From: Atherinomorus stipes
Lineage: Eukaryota > Chordata > Actinopteri > Atheriniformes > Atherinidae
Assembly: GCA_023101725.1 (NCBI GenBank)
Contig: JALJCO010000016.1
Span: forward strand, 1-64,000
Reading direction: 5' to 3'
Length of the DNA stretch: 64,000 nucleotides
The notes beneath the pieces were generated by a model. The model had not been told where the DNA came from and did no database searches. It saw nothing but the letters and a program-made list of their open reading frames with translations. Each line of letters opens with the position of its first letter. Position 1 is the first letter of the stretch. Both the position numbers and the translations under genes were made by a program. This document shows, piece after piece, positions 60,601 through 64,000 of this stretch.

Positions 60601-62236
60601 TCCCCATCTGAAAATAGATTCTCTTAATCTGAGGAAATTTAAGCTTCAACAAATGAACTTTTAAAGTTCTATCAAAATAAAGGTGGCTTAAGAACATACT
60701 TGGAGAACAAGTCCAAGTCAGAACCAGACCCCTCAGGTCATCTGGATCTGGTCTTTTCTCAGTCCCAGAGTCGGAACCAGACCCCTCAGGTCATCTGGAT
60801 CTGTTTTTTTTTTTTTTTATCAGTTCCAGAGTTAAAACTTCACCCTTCAGGTTATCTGGATCTGGTCTTTCAGAGTCAGAACCAGACTCCTCAGGTCATC
60901 TGGATCTGGTCTTTTATCAGATCCAGAGTTAAAACTTCACCCCTCAGGTTATCTGGATCTGTTCTTTCAGAGTCAGAACCAGACTCCTCAGGTCATCTGG
61001 ATCTGGTCTTTTATCAGTTCCAGAGTTAAAAGTTCACCCCTCAGGTTATCTGGATCTGGTCTTTCAGAGTCAGAGCCAGACTCCTCAGGTCATCTGGATC
61101 TGGTCTTTTATCAGTTCCAGAGTTAAAACTTCACCTCTCAGGTTATCTGGATCTGGTCTTTCAGAGTCAGAACCAGACTACTTAGGTCATCTGGATCTGG
61201 TCTTTTATCAATTCCAGAGTTAAAACCATGCCCATCAGGTCATCTGGATCCGATCTTTTATCAGTTCCAGAGTCAGAACCAGACCTGGAGAAGCTGCGTT
61301 TAGCTTCTATACTCCACATGTCTGAACAAACTCCCAGAAAGTCTCAGATCAGCTGGAACATCCAGGATAACGACCCAACTGGTGTCAGCTGGTTAATATA
61401 AAGTTTATACAGGAGTACAGATGTGGGTGTAGTTAGGAGTCCAGATTTCAGTCCATCAAGGAGCCCAGATCTGGGTCTGTTTAGAAGTCCAGATCTGGGT
61501 CTAGTCAAAGGTCCAGATCTGGGTCTAGTCAAAAGTCCAGGTCTGAATCCTCACATTCTCCCGTCATCACTGGTTTCCAATCCCATCATTACTGGTTTCC
61601 AGTCCAATCATCACTGGTTTCCAGACCCAGCTTCACCGGCTTCCAGTCCCATCATTACTGGTTTCCATTCCCATCATCACTGGTTTTCAGTCCCATCATC
61701 AATGGGTTCCAGTCCCATCATCAATGGGTTCCAGTCCCATCGTGACTGTTTTCTAGTCCCATCATCACTGGTTTCCAATCCCATCATCACTGGTTTCCAG
61801 TCCCATCATCACTGGTTTCCAATCCCATCATCACTGGTTTCCAGTCCCATCATCACTGGTTTCCAATCCCATCATCACTGGTTTCCAGTCCCAATATCAC
61901 CCTCCAGTTCAGACTAAATCTGGCTGCCAGTTTTTGATGCGACGTTCACTTCTCACAGCTTTGGGATGAAGAGGGACCTTCACCTGTGATCCCAGGTCCT
62001 CCAGCAGAAACTCTCCTCCATCTGTCACCATCCAATCTGATGGTGTAACGAGTTCTGGTGTCATGAGTGCTGGACCTGGTGATCAGATATAGGCGTGGCT
62101 TGATGACAGCCTCCCTCACCTCCTACAAAAGGGTGTGTGGTCCGACTCACCAGTCCCAGAGCGTCGGTAGCTCGTCCTGCAGACCAACGTTCAGCTCATC
62201 GAACACTCTCTGGGCCTTCCTCAGCTCGTCCTCTGC
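32412..62236 (-). CDS. amph: Amphiphysin gene, 3' part (exons listed separately)
   Basis: Amphiphysin is a BAR-domain adaptor of clathrin-mediated endocytosis at nerve terminals. It bends membrane through BAR, binds clathrin and AP-2 through a central disordered region, and recruits dynamin and synaptojanin with a C-terminal SH3 domain. The segments here give, in order, distal BAR (…[14 protein letters not shown]…), the PRD with [16 protein letters not shown], a clathrin box LLDLD, a long acidic region, [13 protein letters not shown] and an SH3 ending in [21 protein letters not shown] and [15 protein letters not shown] point to amphiphysin I rather than BIN1. About 1,055 codons are visible, against about 695 aa for whole human AMPH; the excess comes mainly from one exon. 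The start codon and first BAR exons lie beyond 64000. Confidence 0.93.
32628..32729 (-). CDS. amph: amph exon: SH3 domain, first half
   Basis: Thirty-four codons, [20 protein letters not shown] then [14 protein letters not shown]. This contains the ALYDY-equivalent (TMHDFEA), the acidic RT loop (SDEL) and the n-Src loop region of the SH3 domain that binds dynamin and synaptojanin proline-rich tails. Donor CAG|GTGAGC. Confidence 0.97.
32821..33009 (-). CDS. amph: amph exon: [10 protein letters not shown] and linker to SH3
   Basis: Sixty-three codons starting [20 protein letters not shown] and ending [19 protein letters not shown] is a conserved amphiphysin I motif, and LP..FLYKVE leads into the SH3 domain. 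Acceptor GTCTGCAG, donor AAG|GTTGGC. Phase 0. Confidence 0.95.
33352..33402 (-). CDS. amph: amph short exon: [17 protein letters not shown]
   Basis: Fifty-one nucleotides, acceptor CTGTCAACAG, donor TCG|GTAACT, phase 0, encoding [17 protein letters not shown]. It lies directly upstream of the [10 protein letters not shown] exon, where mammalian amphiphysin has an Ala/Glu-rich stretch. Confidence 0.8.
33403..34164 (-). other. amph: amph intron
   Basis: No element recognised. Open frames on either strand (for example 33495-33788) lack splice context and familiar domains. The TGAGTGTGTGTGTG and AATAATGATAATGATG low-complexity runs near 33260-33320 lie just outside it. Confidence 0.4.
34165..34209 (-). 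CDS. amph: amph candidate microexon: [15 protein letters not shown]
   Basis: Forty-five nucleotides between TTTCTGTCCCAAG and GAG|GTATGT, phase 0, encoding the acidic [15 protein letters not shown]. Composition and phase match the neighbours, but I know no counterpart for certain, so it stays a candidate. Confidence 0.5.
34330..34830. repeat. GAT-rich minisatellite, 130-bp unit
   Basis: Three and a half copies of a 130-bp unit (starts about 34367, 34497, 34627) are embedded in (GAT)n, within an amph intron next to the frameshifted exon. Long open frames on both strands (Asp/Met-rich on +, His/Ile-rich on -) are composition artefacts. Confidence 0.9.
34902..35188 (-). CDS. amph: amph exon: acidic/proline-rich, with probable 1-nt frameshift
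   Basis: After the acceptor TTTTCAAAAG the frame encodes [20 protein letters not shown] and a long Glu/Pro-rich stretch, then stops at TGA 34919-34921 before any good donor. A strong donor, CCT|GTGAGT, lies at 34901. The 287-nt length breaks the phase-0 pattern of all neighbours. One extra A in the A5 run (T5 at 34934-34938 on the + strand) would remove the stop and continue as [11 protein letters not shown] into that donor, giving phase 0. Sequencing or assembly error is likeliest; a true frameshift or a truncated isoform is possible. Confidence 0.8.
35482..35523 (-). CDS. amph: amph short exon: [14 protein letters not shown]
   Basis: Forty-two nucleotides, acceptor CTCTGCAG, donor ATG|GTAAGT, phase 0. 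Encodes [14 protein letters not shown], an aromatic/acidic stretch typical of short linear motifs. I do not recognise a named motif in it. Confidence 0.8.
35524..36440 (-). other. amph: amph intron
   Basis: A/T-rich and without recognised elements. A poly(A) tract lies just before it at 35438-35454. Confidence 0.4.
36441..36470 (-). CDS. amph: amph microexon: [10 protein letters not shown]
   Basis: Thirty nucleotides encoding [10 protein letters not shown], with acceptor TTTATGCAG and donor CAG|GTAATT. Human amphiphysin has GGSFNGFTQ in the equivalent place, so the microexon is well supported. Phase 0. Confidence 0.9.
36724..38430 (-). CDS. amph: amph giant exon: acidic region with DPF repeat array
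   Basis: An uninterrupted 569-codon exon from [14 protein letters not shown] to [12 protein letters not shown], with acceptor CCCAAGCAG and donor GAG|GTACTT, phase 0 at both ends. Composition is Glu/Asp/Ser/Gly-rich and presumably disordered. Residues of about 254-444 are 13.6 copies of a 14-residue unit, consensus [14 protein letters not shown]; eleven junctions read DPF and two DPS. A further NTDPF lies just after the array. DPF is a known ligand of the AP-2 alpha appendage. The mammalian neuronal protein has only a short segment here, though a longer retinal amphiphysin with extra inserts has been reported (from memory), so this may be an alternatively included exon. The open antisense frame is a shadow. 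Confidence 0.9.
37098..37669 (-). repeat. amph: Coding 42-bp minisatellite in amph
   Basis: About 13.6 tandem 42-bp units, all in frame. The four units between about 37148 and 37330 are identical in nucleotide sequence, while outer units carry substitutions (CATC/CACC, AAGG/AATG, and AGTTTCAACAG in place of AGTTTCAGCAA). This indicates recent expansion from the middle and probable length polymorphism. Confidence 0.95.
38431..41831 (-). other. amph: amph intron with degenerate repeat remnants
   Basis: No exon found. The part at about 39180-39760 has CCCAAATCGCATACT and AGTATGCATACT words reminiscent of common fish MITEs, too decayed to delimit. The part at about 40700-41420 is somewhat GC-richer, with no coding signal. 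Confidence 0.4.
41832..41855 (-). CDS. amph: amph candidate microexon (24 nt)
   Basis: On the minus strand a pyrimidine tract (TTTTCCTTTTTCAAG) precedes GCAAATACTCAACCTGCTCA plus ACCT, then GTAAGT, an ideal donor. The 24 nt encode ANTQPAQP and keep phase 0 between the clathrin-box exon and the large exon. Support is only splice consensus, phase and position; RNA evidence is needed to decide. Confidence 0.5.
41970..42250. mobile_element. Fragment of a widespread fish DNA transposon
   Basis: TTTACAACCCCAATTTCCCA and the following AAATCTCATCAGCATATTTT resemble the end of a very common teleost Tc1/mariner-like repeat beginning ACAACCCCAATTCC. Only one end is seen; recognition is from memory. Confidence 0.35.
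42990..43130. repeat. TTGGTCATGG minisatellite, left part
   Basis: Repeated CCATTGTTGGTCATGG, TTTGCYAGATATTGG and TTCYCTCCTC words, the same monomer as at 44295-44990. An inserted element splits the array. Confidence 0.7.
43131..44294. mobile_element. DNA transposon with long (~125 bp) terminal inverted repeats
   Basis: The left end CAACACATTCTCACTC… and the reverse complement of the right end agree for about 125 bp, including TTGATGCTTGGGCAGG and TCTCATTGAATGTTATGGAA. The interior has no transposase frame, so it is non-autonomous. Target duplication unclear; superfamily not assigned. Confidence 0.8.
44295..44990. repeat. TTGGTCATGG minisatellite, right part
   Basis: About a dozen degenerate monomers of roughly 60 bp with GTTGGTCATGGT, CAGATATTGG and TTCTCTCCTC(A/G)TTGTCAG. 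The open frames across it (for example 44266-44529) follow from the repeat. Confidence 0.8.
44966..45036. repeat. Perfect 24-bp inverted repeat
   Basis: Arms 44966-44989 and 45013-45036 are exact reverse complements with a 23-nt loop. The arms are minisatellite monomers in opposite orientation, so this is a local inversion of the TTGGTCA repeat. Confidence 0.85.
45072..45119. repeat. (CA)n microsatellite
   Basis: About 24 CA units, immediately before the LINE-like sequence. Confidence 0.95.
45120..45500 (+). mobile_element. LINE-like 5' region fragment
   Basis: CTGGGCTGCCACCTTATCAT, GGTGGAGGGGTTTGTGTG and ATGCCCCTGGTAGGGTCACC are typical of the 5' part of a common teleost non-LTR retrotransposon (recognised from memory, family uncertain). 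No intact ORF. Confidence 0.5.
45501..46682 (-). other. amph: amph intron
   Basis: No coding or repeat structure I can support. The sequence is A/T-rich with short homopolymers. Confidence 0.4.
46683..48108. mobile_element. TIR element (~1.4 kb) interrupted by a LINE fragment
   Basis: The left end TGTCTCATGTTGCATCTGCA and the reverse complement of the right end, TGTCTCATGTTGCAGTCTGC, match over about 40 bp with small gaps. The termini are GC-rich and internally palindromic (CTGCACACTGYGRAGTGC). No transposase frame; target duplication not clear. Confidence 0.6.
47177..47905 (+). pseudogene. LINE reverse-transcriptase 3' portion, degraded
   Basis: Frames with stops give [11 protein letters not shown]…VEEFRYL and, from about 47563 to 47880, [35 protein letters not shown] and [20 protein letters not shown]. 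This is the C-terminal tail common in teleost non-LTR retrotransposon polyproteins. Several frameshifts and stops; family not assigned. It sits inside the TIR element. Confidence 0.75.
48711..48794 (-). CDS. amph: amph exon: clathrin box
   Basis: Twenty-eight codons including [25 protein letters not shown] is the type I clathrin box that binds the clathrin terminal domain. In mammals it is followed by FDPF, whose DPF binds AP-2; here it is FDDF, so the Pro is replaced. Acceptor CCTGCAG, donor CAG|GTACTG; phase 0 at both ends. Confidence 0.95.
48868..48987 (-). CDS. amph: amph exon: [14 protein letters not shown] and AP-2 region
   Basis: Forty codons starting [20 protein letters not shown] and ending [12 protein letters not shown]. 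Human amphiphysin has an FEDNF (FxDxF) AP-2 alpha-appendage motif in this place. Here the aligned residues read LFGGEF, so the central Asp is missing and the motif looks lost. Acceptor TTCTGGCAG, donor CAG|GTCAGT; both ends are phase 0. Confidence 0.95.
49555..49790. mobile_element. Dispersed repeat fragment (low confidence)
   Basis: Contains GTCACATTCACACACACATT, GGGGTTCAGCGTTTTGTCCA and AAGGATGCTTC, words of a frequent teleost retroposon. Recognised from memory only. Confidence 0.3.
49830..50155 (-). pseudogene. LINE reverse-transcriptase fragment
   Basis: On the minus strand one frame gives [20 protein letters not shown] (then SPRVL), the palm-entry motif KA.GPDG(I/V) of non-LTR reverse transcriptases. 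A shifted frame farther on gives [19 protein letters not shown], the YRP(I/V)…K..E motif. Frameshifts separate them, so it is dead. Confidence 0.7.
50156..50545. repeat. GGAGACAGAC minisatellite
   Basis: Degenerate units such as GGTCTYGGGAGAYRGACGRA and CTGGAGGYGGAGAYGGAC repeat across about 390 bp, open in several frames because of composition. Confidence 0.8.
50824..50886. repeat. (TA)n microsatellite 1
   Basis: About 30 TA units, adjoining the left end of the first Tc1-like element. Confidence 0.95.
50887..51796 (-). mobile_element. Tc1-like element, internally deleted
   Basis: The ends GGGTGAGACAATGAAAGTGA and (reverse complement of the right) GGGGTTAGACAGTGAAACTG are inverted repeats flanked by TA. 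On the minus strand 51317-51556 gives an N-terminal HTH-like frame ([20 protein letters not shown]), and 50939-51298 gives [20 protein letters not shown]…[16 protein letters not shown]. This contains the second Asp and the Glu of DD34E. The part with the first catalytic Asp is missing between the frames, so the copy is non-autonomous. Confidence 0.85.
51806..51842. repeat. (TA)n microsatellite 2
   Basis: About 17 TA units followed by ACATACACACACA, lying between the two Tc1-like elements. Confidence 0.9.
51877..52770 (-). mobile_element. Second Tc1-like element, degraded
   Basis: The ends CACTGCCCGGCCCAAAAAAA and CACTGCCTGGCCAAAAAAAA (right, reverse complement) are inverted repeats. On the minus strand at 52067-52135 the sequence encodes [17 protein letters not shown], the Glu-bearing motif of Tc1-family transposases. 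Other parts are frameshifted. Confidence 0.8.
52769..52874. repeat. (TG)n/(TA)n microsatellite 3
   Basis: About 10 TG units, then over 40 TA units with one GTA interruption, before the right remnant of the hAT element. Confidence 0.95.
53400..53520 (+). mobile_element. Dispersed retroposon fragment (low confidence)
   Basis: CAGTTCAGGGTCATGGGGGT, TGCTGGAGTCTATCCCAGC and AGGCAGGTAGACCTGGA are the core of a repeat common in fish SINE/LINE tails, recognised from memory. Confidence 0.4.
53697..54529. mobile_element. Tc1/mariner-type element with TA duplication, 833 bp
   Basis: Left TACTGAACAAAAATTTGAAT and right (reverse complement) CACTGAACAAAATAAACGCC are followed on both sides by GCCCCATGTCAAAT, giving TIRs of about 35 bp flanked by TA. 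The interior has short frames on both strands (54022-54228 and 54108-54326) with no complete transposase. Confidence 0.8.
54602..54666. repeat. (C)n(CA)n microsatellite
   Basis: A run of about 18 C followed by about 22 CA units; a prime site for assembly or polymerase error. Confidence 0.95.
54730..55460 (-). other. amph: amph intron
   Basis: No element or exon recognised. Confidence 0.4.
55461..55599 (-). CDS. amph: amph exon: proline/serine-rich linker
   Basis: Encodes [20 protein letters not shown] and a further Pro/Ser stretch ending PPRPKSPMQ. In mammals the matching part (…SDSGPLRIAKTPSPPEE…PARPRSPSQ) is the proline-rich domain bound by endophilin SH3; PPRPKSP here keeps a PxRPxxP-like core. 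The SP and TP sites could be proline-directed phosphosites, as in mammals (inference). The donor is CAG|GTATCTG. Confidence 0.95.
55600..57143 (-). other. amph: amph intron
   Basis: No recognisable gene or element in about 1.5 kb. Short open frames near 56416-56737 overlap on both strands and lack support. Confidence 0.4.
57144..57226 (-). CDS. amph: amph exon: end of BAR domain
   Basis: Encodes [20 protein letters not shown] then FTIQGAP and two bases of a Ser codon. [20 protein letters not shown] is the amphiphysin I signature at the end of the BAR domain. Acceptor CCTTTCCAG, donor AAG|GTAATC. The split codon AG|T restores the known Ser. Confidence 0.96.
57616..58099. mobile_element. PIF-Harbinger-like non-autonomous element, 484 bp
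   Basis: The left end GGGCTGGAATATACTTGCTG and right end (reverse complement) GGCCTGGGATATACTTGCTG are inverted repeats flanked by TTA on both sides. A 3-bp TTA duplication fits PIF/Harbinger. Overlapping 135-140-codon frames on both strands show no transposase motif. Confidence 0.75.
58275..58827 (+). pseudogene. SGNH/GDSL-esterase-like ORF of a LINE, broken
   Basis: The first frame gives [20 protein letters not shown] and IVIHVGGN, resembling SGNH blocks I (Ser) and III (GGN). It stops at 58637. A second frame gives [20 protein letters not shown] then [14 protein letters not shown], resembling block V D.IHP with Gly changed to Cys. Esterase domains occur in ORF1 of fish CR1/L2-type LINEs. 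A frameshift separates the halves and the block III Asp is missing, so it is inactive. Confidence 0.65.
58842..58945. repeat. 61-bp tandem duplication
   Basis: GACCAGGAGGCAGAGATGTA and the following CACACACCTCTCTG occur at 58842 and 58903, separated by a TGATGATGGTGATGATGA tract. Confidence 0.85.
58946..60437 (-). other. amph: amph intron
   Basis: No exon or identifiable element. A poly(T) tract of about 18 lies at 60320-60339. Confidence 0.4.
60438..60513 (-). CDS. amph: amph exon: BAR domain segment B
   Basis: One base completes the split codon, then [20 protein letters not shown] and REISL follow. GFY..TF.....LE..FH is a hallmark of the amphiphysin/BIN1 BAR domain. Acceptor TTTTGCAG, donor CTG|GTGAGT. 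Ends in phase 0. Confidence 0.96.
60700..61290. repeat. Minisatellite with CATCTGGATCTGGTC core
   Basis: Alternating half-units with CAGAGTCAGAACCAGAC and CAGTTCCAGAGTTAAAAC, each followed by CCTCAGGTYATCTGGATCTG. The full period is about 107 bp over five to six copies. The 109-codon frame across it is a by-product. Confidence 0.9.
61425..61545. repeat. AGTCCAGATCTGGGTCTRGT minisatellite
   Basis: Five short degenerate copies of about 24 bp. Confidence 0.75.
61555..61905. repeat. 22-bp minisatellite (CCCATCATCACTGGTTTCCA)
   Basis: About 15 copies alternating CAGTCCCATCATCACTGGTT and CAATCCCATCATCACTGGTT. The 164-codon frame 61423-61917 arises from it. Confidence 0.9.
62151..62236 (-). CDS. 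amph: amph exon: BAR domain segment A
   Basis: Encodes [18 protein letters not shown] followed by a segment ending LPTLWD, plus two bases of the next codon; this is the helical BAR segment that reads …KAQ.VFEE.N..LQ.ELP.LW in the family. The acceptor is GTGTGCAG and the donor CTG|GTGAGT. The split codon TG|C joins the next exon in frame and gives Cys where relatives commonly have Ser or Asn. The preceding BAR exons are not in the window. Confidence 0.95.
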
Positions 62237-62454
62237 CTGCACACAAACATTTTGTTTTCCTTTTTTTTTAGATAACAAAAATTCTTTAAATAGAACAAAC
62301 AAAATTTTCTAGATAAGATTTATAGATATAAGATGCATTTCCTTAAAACAAGTTCCTATATCTCACTGAGATTTTTCTCTTTCAGTAATTTTGTCTTATT
62401 TTGAATGTGACTAGAAATTAGGAAAACATTAGCATTACAGAATCATCTTGTACG

Positions 62455-63650
62455 TTCCACATCTGCTCACACCACCTCGACCCGTCCGGCCTGGACTCGG
62501 GGGCGGAGGAGACCACCTCGCCTCATCCGGCCTGGACTCGGGGGAGGAGGAGACCACCTCGCCTCATCCGGCCTGGACTTGGGGGCAGAGGACACCACCT
62601 CGCCCCGTCCGGCCTAGACTAGGGGGCAGAGGAGACCACCTCGCCCCATCCGGCCTAGACTCGGGGGAGGAGGAGACCACCTCGCCCCATCCGGCCTAGA
62701 CTCAGGGGCAGAGGAGACCCCTCGCCCCATCCGGCCTAGACTAGGGGGCAGAGGAGACCACCTCGCCCCATCCGGCCTGGACTCGGGGGCAGAGGAGACC
62801 ACCTCGCCTCATCCGGCCTGGACTCGGGGGCAGAGGAGACCACCTTGCCCCATCCAGCCTAGACTCGGGGAGGAGGAGACCACCTCACCCCATCCAGCCT
62901 AGACTCGGGGGAGGAGGAGACCACCTTGCCCCATCCGGCCTAGACTAGGGAGCAGAGGAGACCACCTTGCCCCCTCTGGCCTAGACTCTGGTGCAGATGA
63001 GACCACCTCGCCCCATCCGGCCTAGACCCAGGGGCAGATGAGACCACCTCGCCCCATCCGGCCTAGACCCAGGGGCAGAGGAGACCACCTCGCCCCATCC
63101 GGCCTGGACTCAGGGGCAGAGAAGACCCCTCGCCCCATCCAGCCTAGACTAGGGGGCAGAGGAGACCACCTCGCCCCATCCGGCCTGGACTCGGGGGCAG
63201 AGGAGACCACCTCGCCTCATCCGGCCTGGACTCGGGGGCAGAGGAGACCACCTTGCCCCATCCAGCCTAGACTCGGGGGAGGAGGAGACCACCTCACCCC
63301 ATCGAGCCTAGACTCGGGGGAGGAGGAGACCACCTTGCCCCATCCGGCCTAGACTAGGGAGCAGAGGAGACCATCTTGCCCCCTCTGGCCTAGACTCTGG
63401 TGCAGATGAGACCACCTCGCCCCATCCGGCCTGGACTCAGGGGCAGAGGAGACCACCTCGCCTCATCCCGCCTAGACCCAGTGGCAGATGAGACCACCTC
63501 GCCCCATCCGGCCTAGACCCAGGGGCAGAGGAGACCACCTCGCCCCATCCGGCCTGGACTCAGGGGCAGAGGAGACCACCTCGCCTCATCCCGCCTAGAC
63601 CCAGGGGCAGAGGAGACCACCTCGCCCTGTCGGGCCCAGGCTCCATCCAG
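62455..63650. repeat. 41-bp GC-rich minisatellite with higher-order period
   Basis: About 29 copies of GAGGAGACCACCTCGCCCCA plus TCCGGCCTRGACTCGGGGGC(A). A block of ten units is duplicated (about 62760-63060 resembles 63165-63460, offset near 410 bp), sharing rare variants such as CCCCCTCTGGCC and CTCTGGTGCAGATGAG. Confidence 0.95.
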
Positions 63651-64000
63651 CATGGACACTTCAGAAACAGTTTGGAATGAGTTAAAAGACATTTTAGAAA
63701 AAGAAAATAGTTTTCAGGACTGCGTTTTGTTAGTGGGTCTTAGTCTTGTTCAGAACCTAATGATTCAGTCTGATTTTGACTCATGGTTGTGATTGGATTC
63801 AGTATCGATTAGATTAGATGTTGTTTCAAGGTCAAATCACCTTTATTGTCAAATGTGCCCCATGTTAGACATACAACACAGATGAAATTACAGTCCACTC
63901 AGACCCACGGTGCATAAAATAAAATAAAAAATAATAAACTATGACATAAAAAATACAGTATAAAAACCTAGGAATCAGTGAGAGGCTGCATCTAAGCAGT
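63651..64000. other. amph: amph intron with probable dispersed repeat
   Basis: From 63826, CACCTTTATTGTCAAATGTG followed by an A/T-rich tail resembles a frequent fish retroposon end. No BAR exon is seen before the window ends. Confidence 0.3.

Noticed and set aside
61423..61917. 164-codon + strand frame
   Set aside because: Translation of the 22-bp and 24-bp intronic minisatellites.

Overview
The window is vertebrate nuclear DNA, most likely from a teleost fish. It holds the 3' two-thirds of one multi-exon gene on the minus strand, amphiphysin (amph). The introns are full of fish-type transposons (Tc1/mariner, hAT, PIF-Harbinger-like, LINE pieces) and minisatellites. To its left lies about 31 kb of gene-free satellite DNA with a subtelomeric character. 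No bacterial features, CRISPR arrays, tRNAs or rRNAs were seen.

Layout. 1-26233: a tandem array of a 3.52-kb unit, seven full copies and one partial, nearly identical to each other. 26226-26283: a CCCTAA-type interstitial telomeric tract, exactly where the last unit breaks off. 26284-27165: a 62-bp satellite. 27330-28060: degenerate repeats of about 85 bp. 28683-31100: a mosaic of small blocks joined at CCCTAA motifs. The mosaic includes a 0.28-kb fragment of the 3.5-kb unit, two hammerhead-ribozyme-like motifs typical of Penelope-like elements, a hairpin block present twice, and a 449-bp-spaced duplication. The CCCTAA orientation fits a chromosome end to the left.

31368-64000 is the amph locus, read right to left. 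I placed 16 coding segments, of which two short ones are candidates. They run from the distal BAR domain (62236) through a proline-rich region, the clathrin/AP-2-binding region, a very large acidic exon and small linker exons, to the C-terminal SH3 domain, with the stop at 32412-32414. The start codon and proximal BAR exons lie beyond 64000. Almost all junctions are phase 0 in the central part, which supports the model.

Most notable points. (1) A 1,707-nt exon carries about 13.6 copies of a 42-bp repeat encoding a 14-residue unit with DPF, the known AP-2 alpha-appendage ligand; the two classical AP-2 motifs of mammalian amphiphysin look degraded here. (2) In the 3.5-kb unit, sub-repeats alternate at 124 and 109 bp, and each carries a consensus splice acceptor, a 56-57-nt 'exon' and a splice donor. 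(3) Telomere-like CCCTAA motifs are the recurrent breakpoints of the left 31 kb. (4) A hAT element with a perfect 8-bp target duplication contains TA microsatellites that have in turn received two Tc1-like elements. (5) One amph exon appears to lack one base in a homopolymer. Comparisons with mammalian amphiphysin are from memory of the family; no database search was possible.
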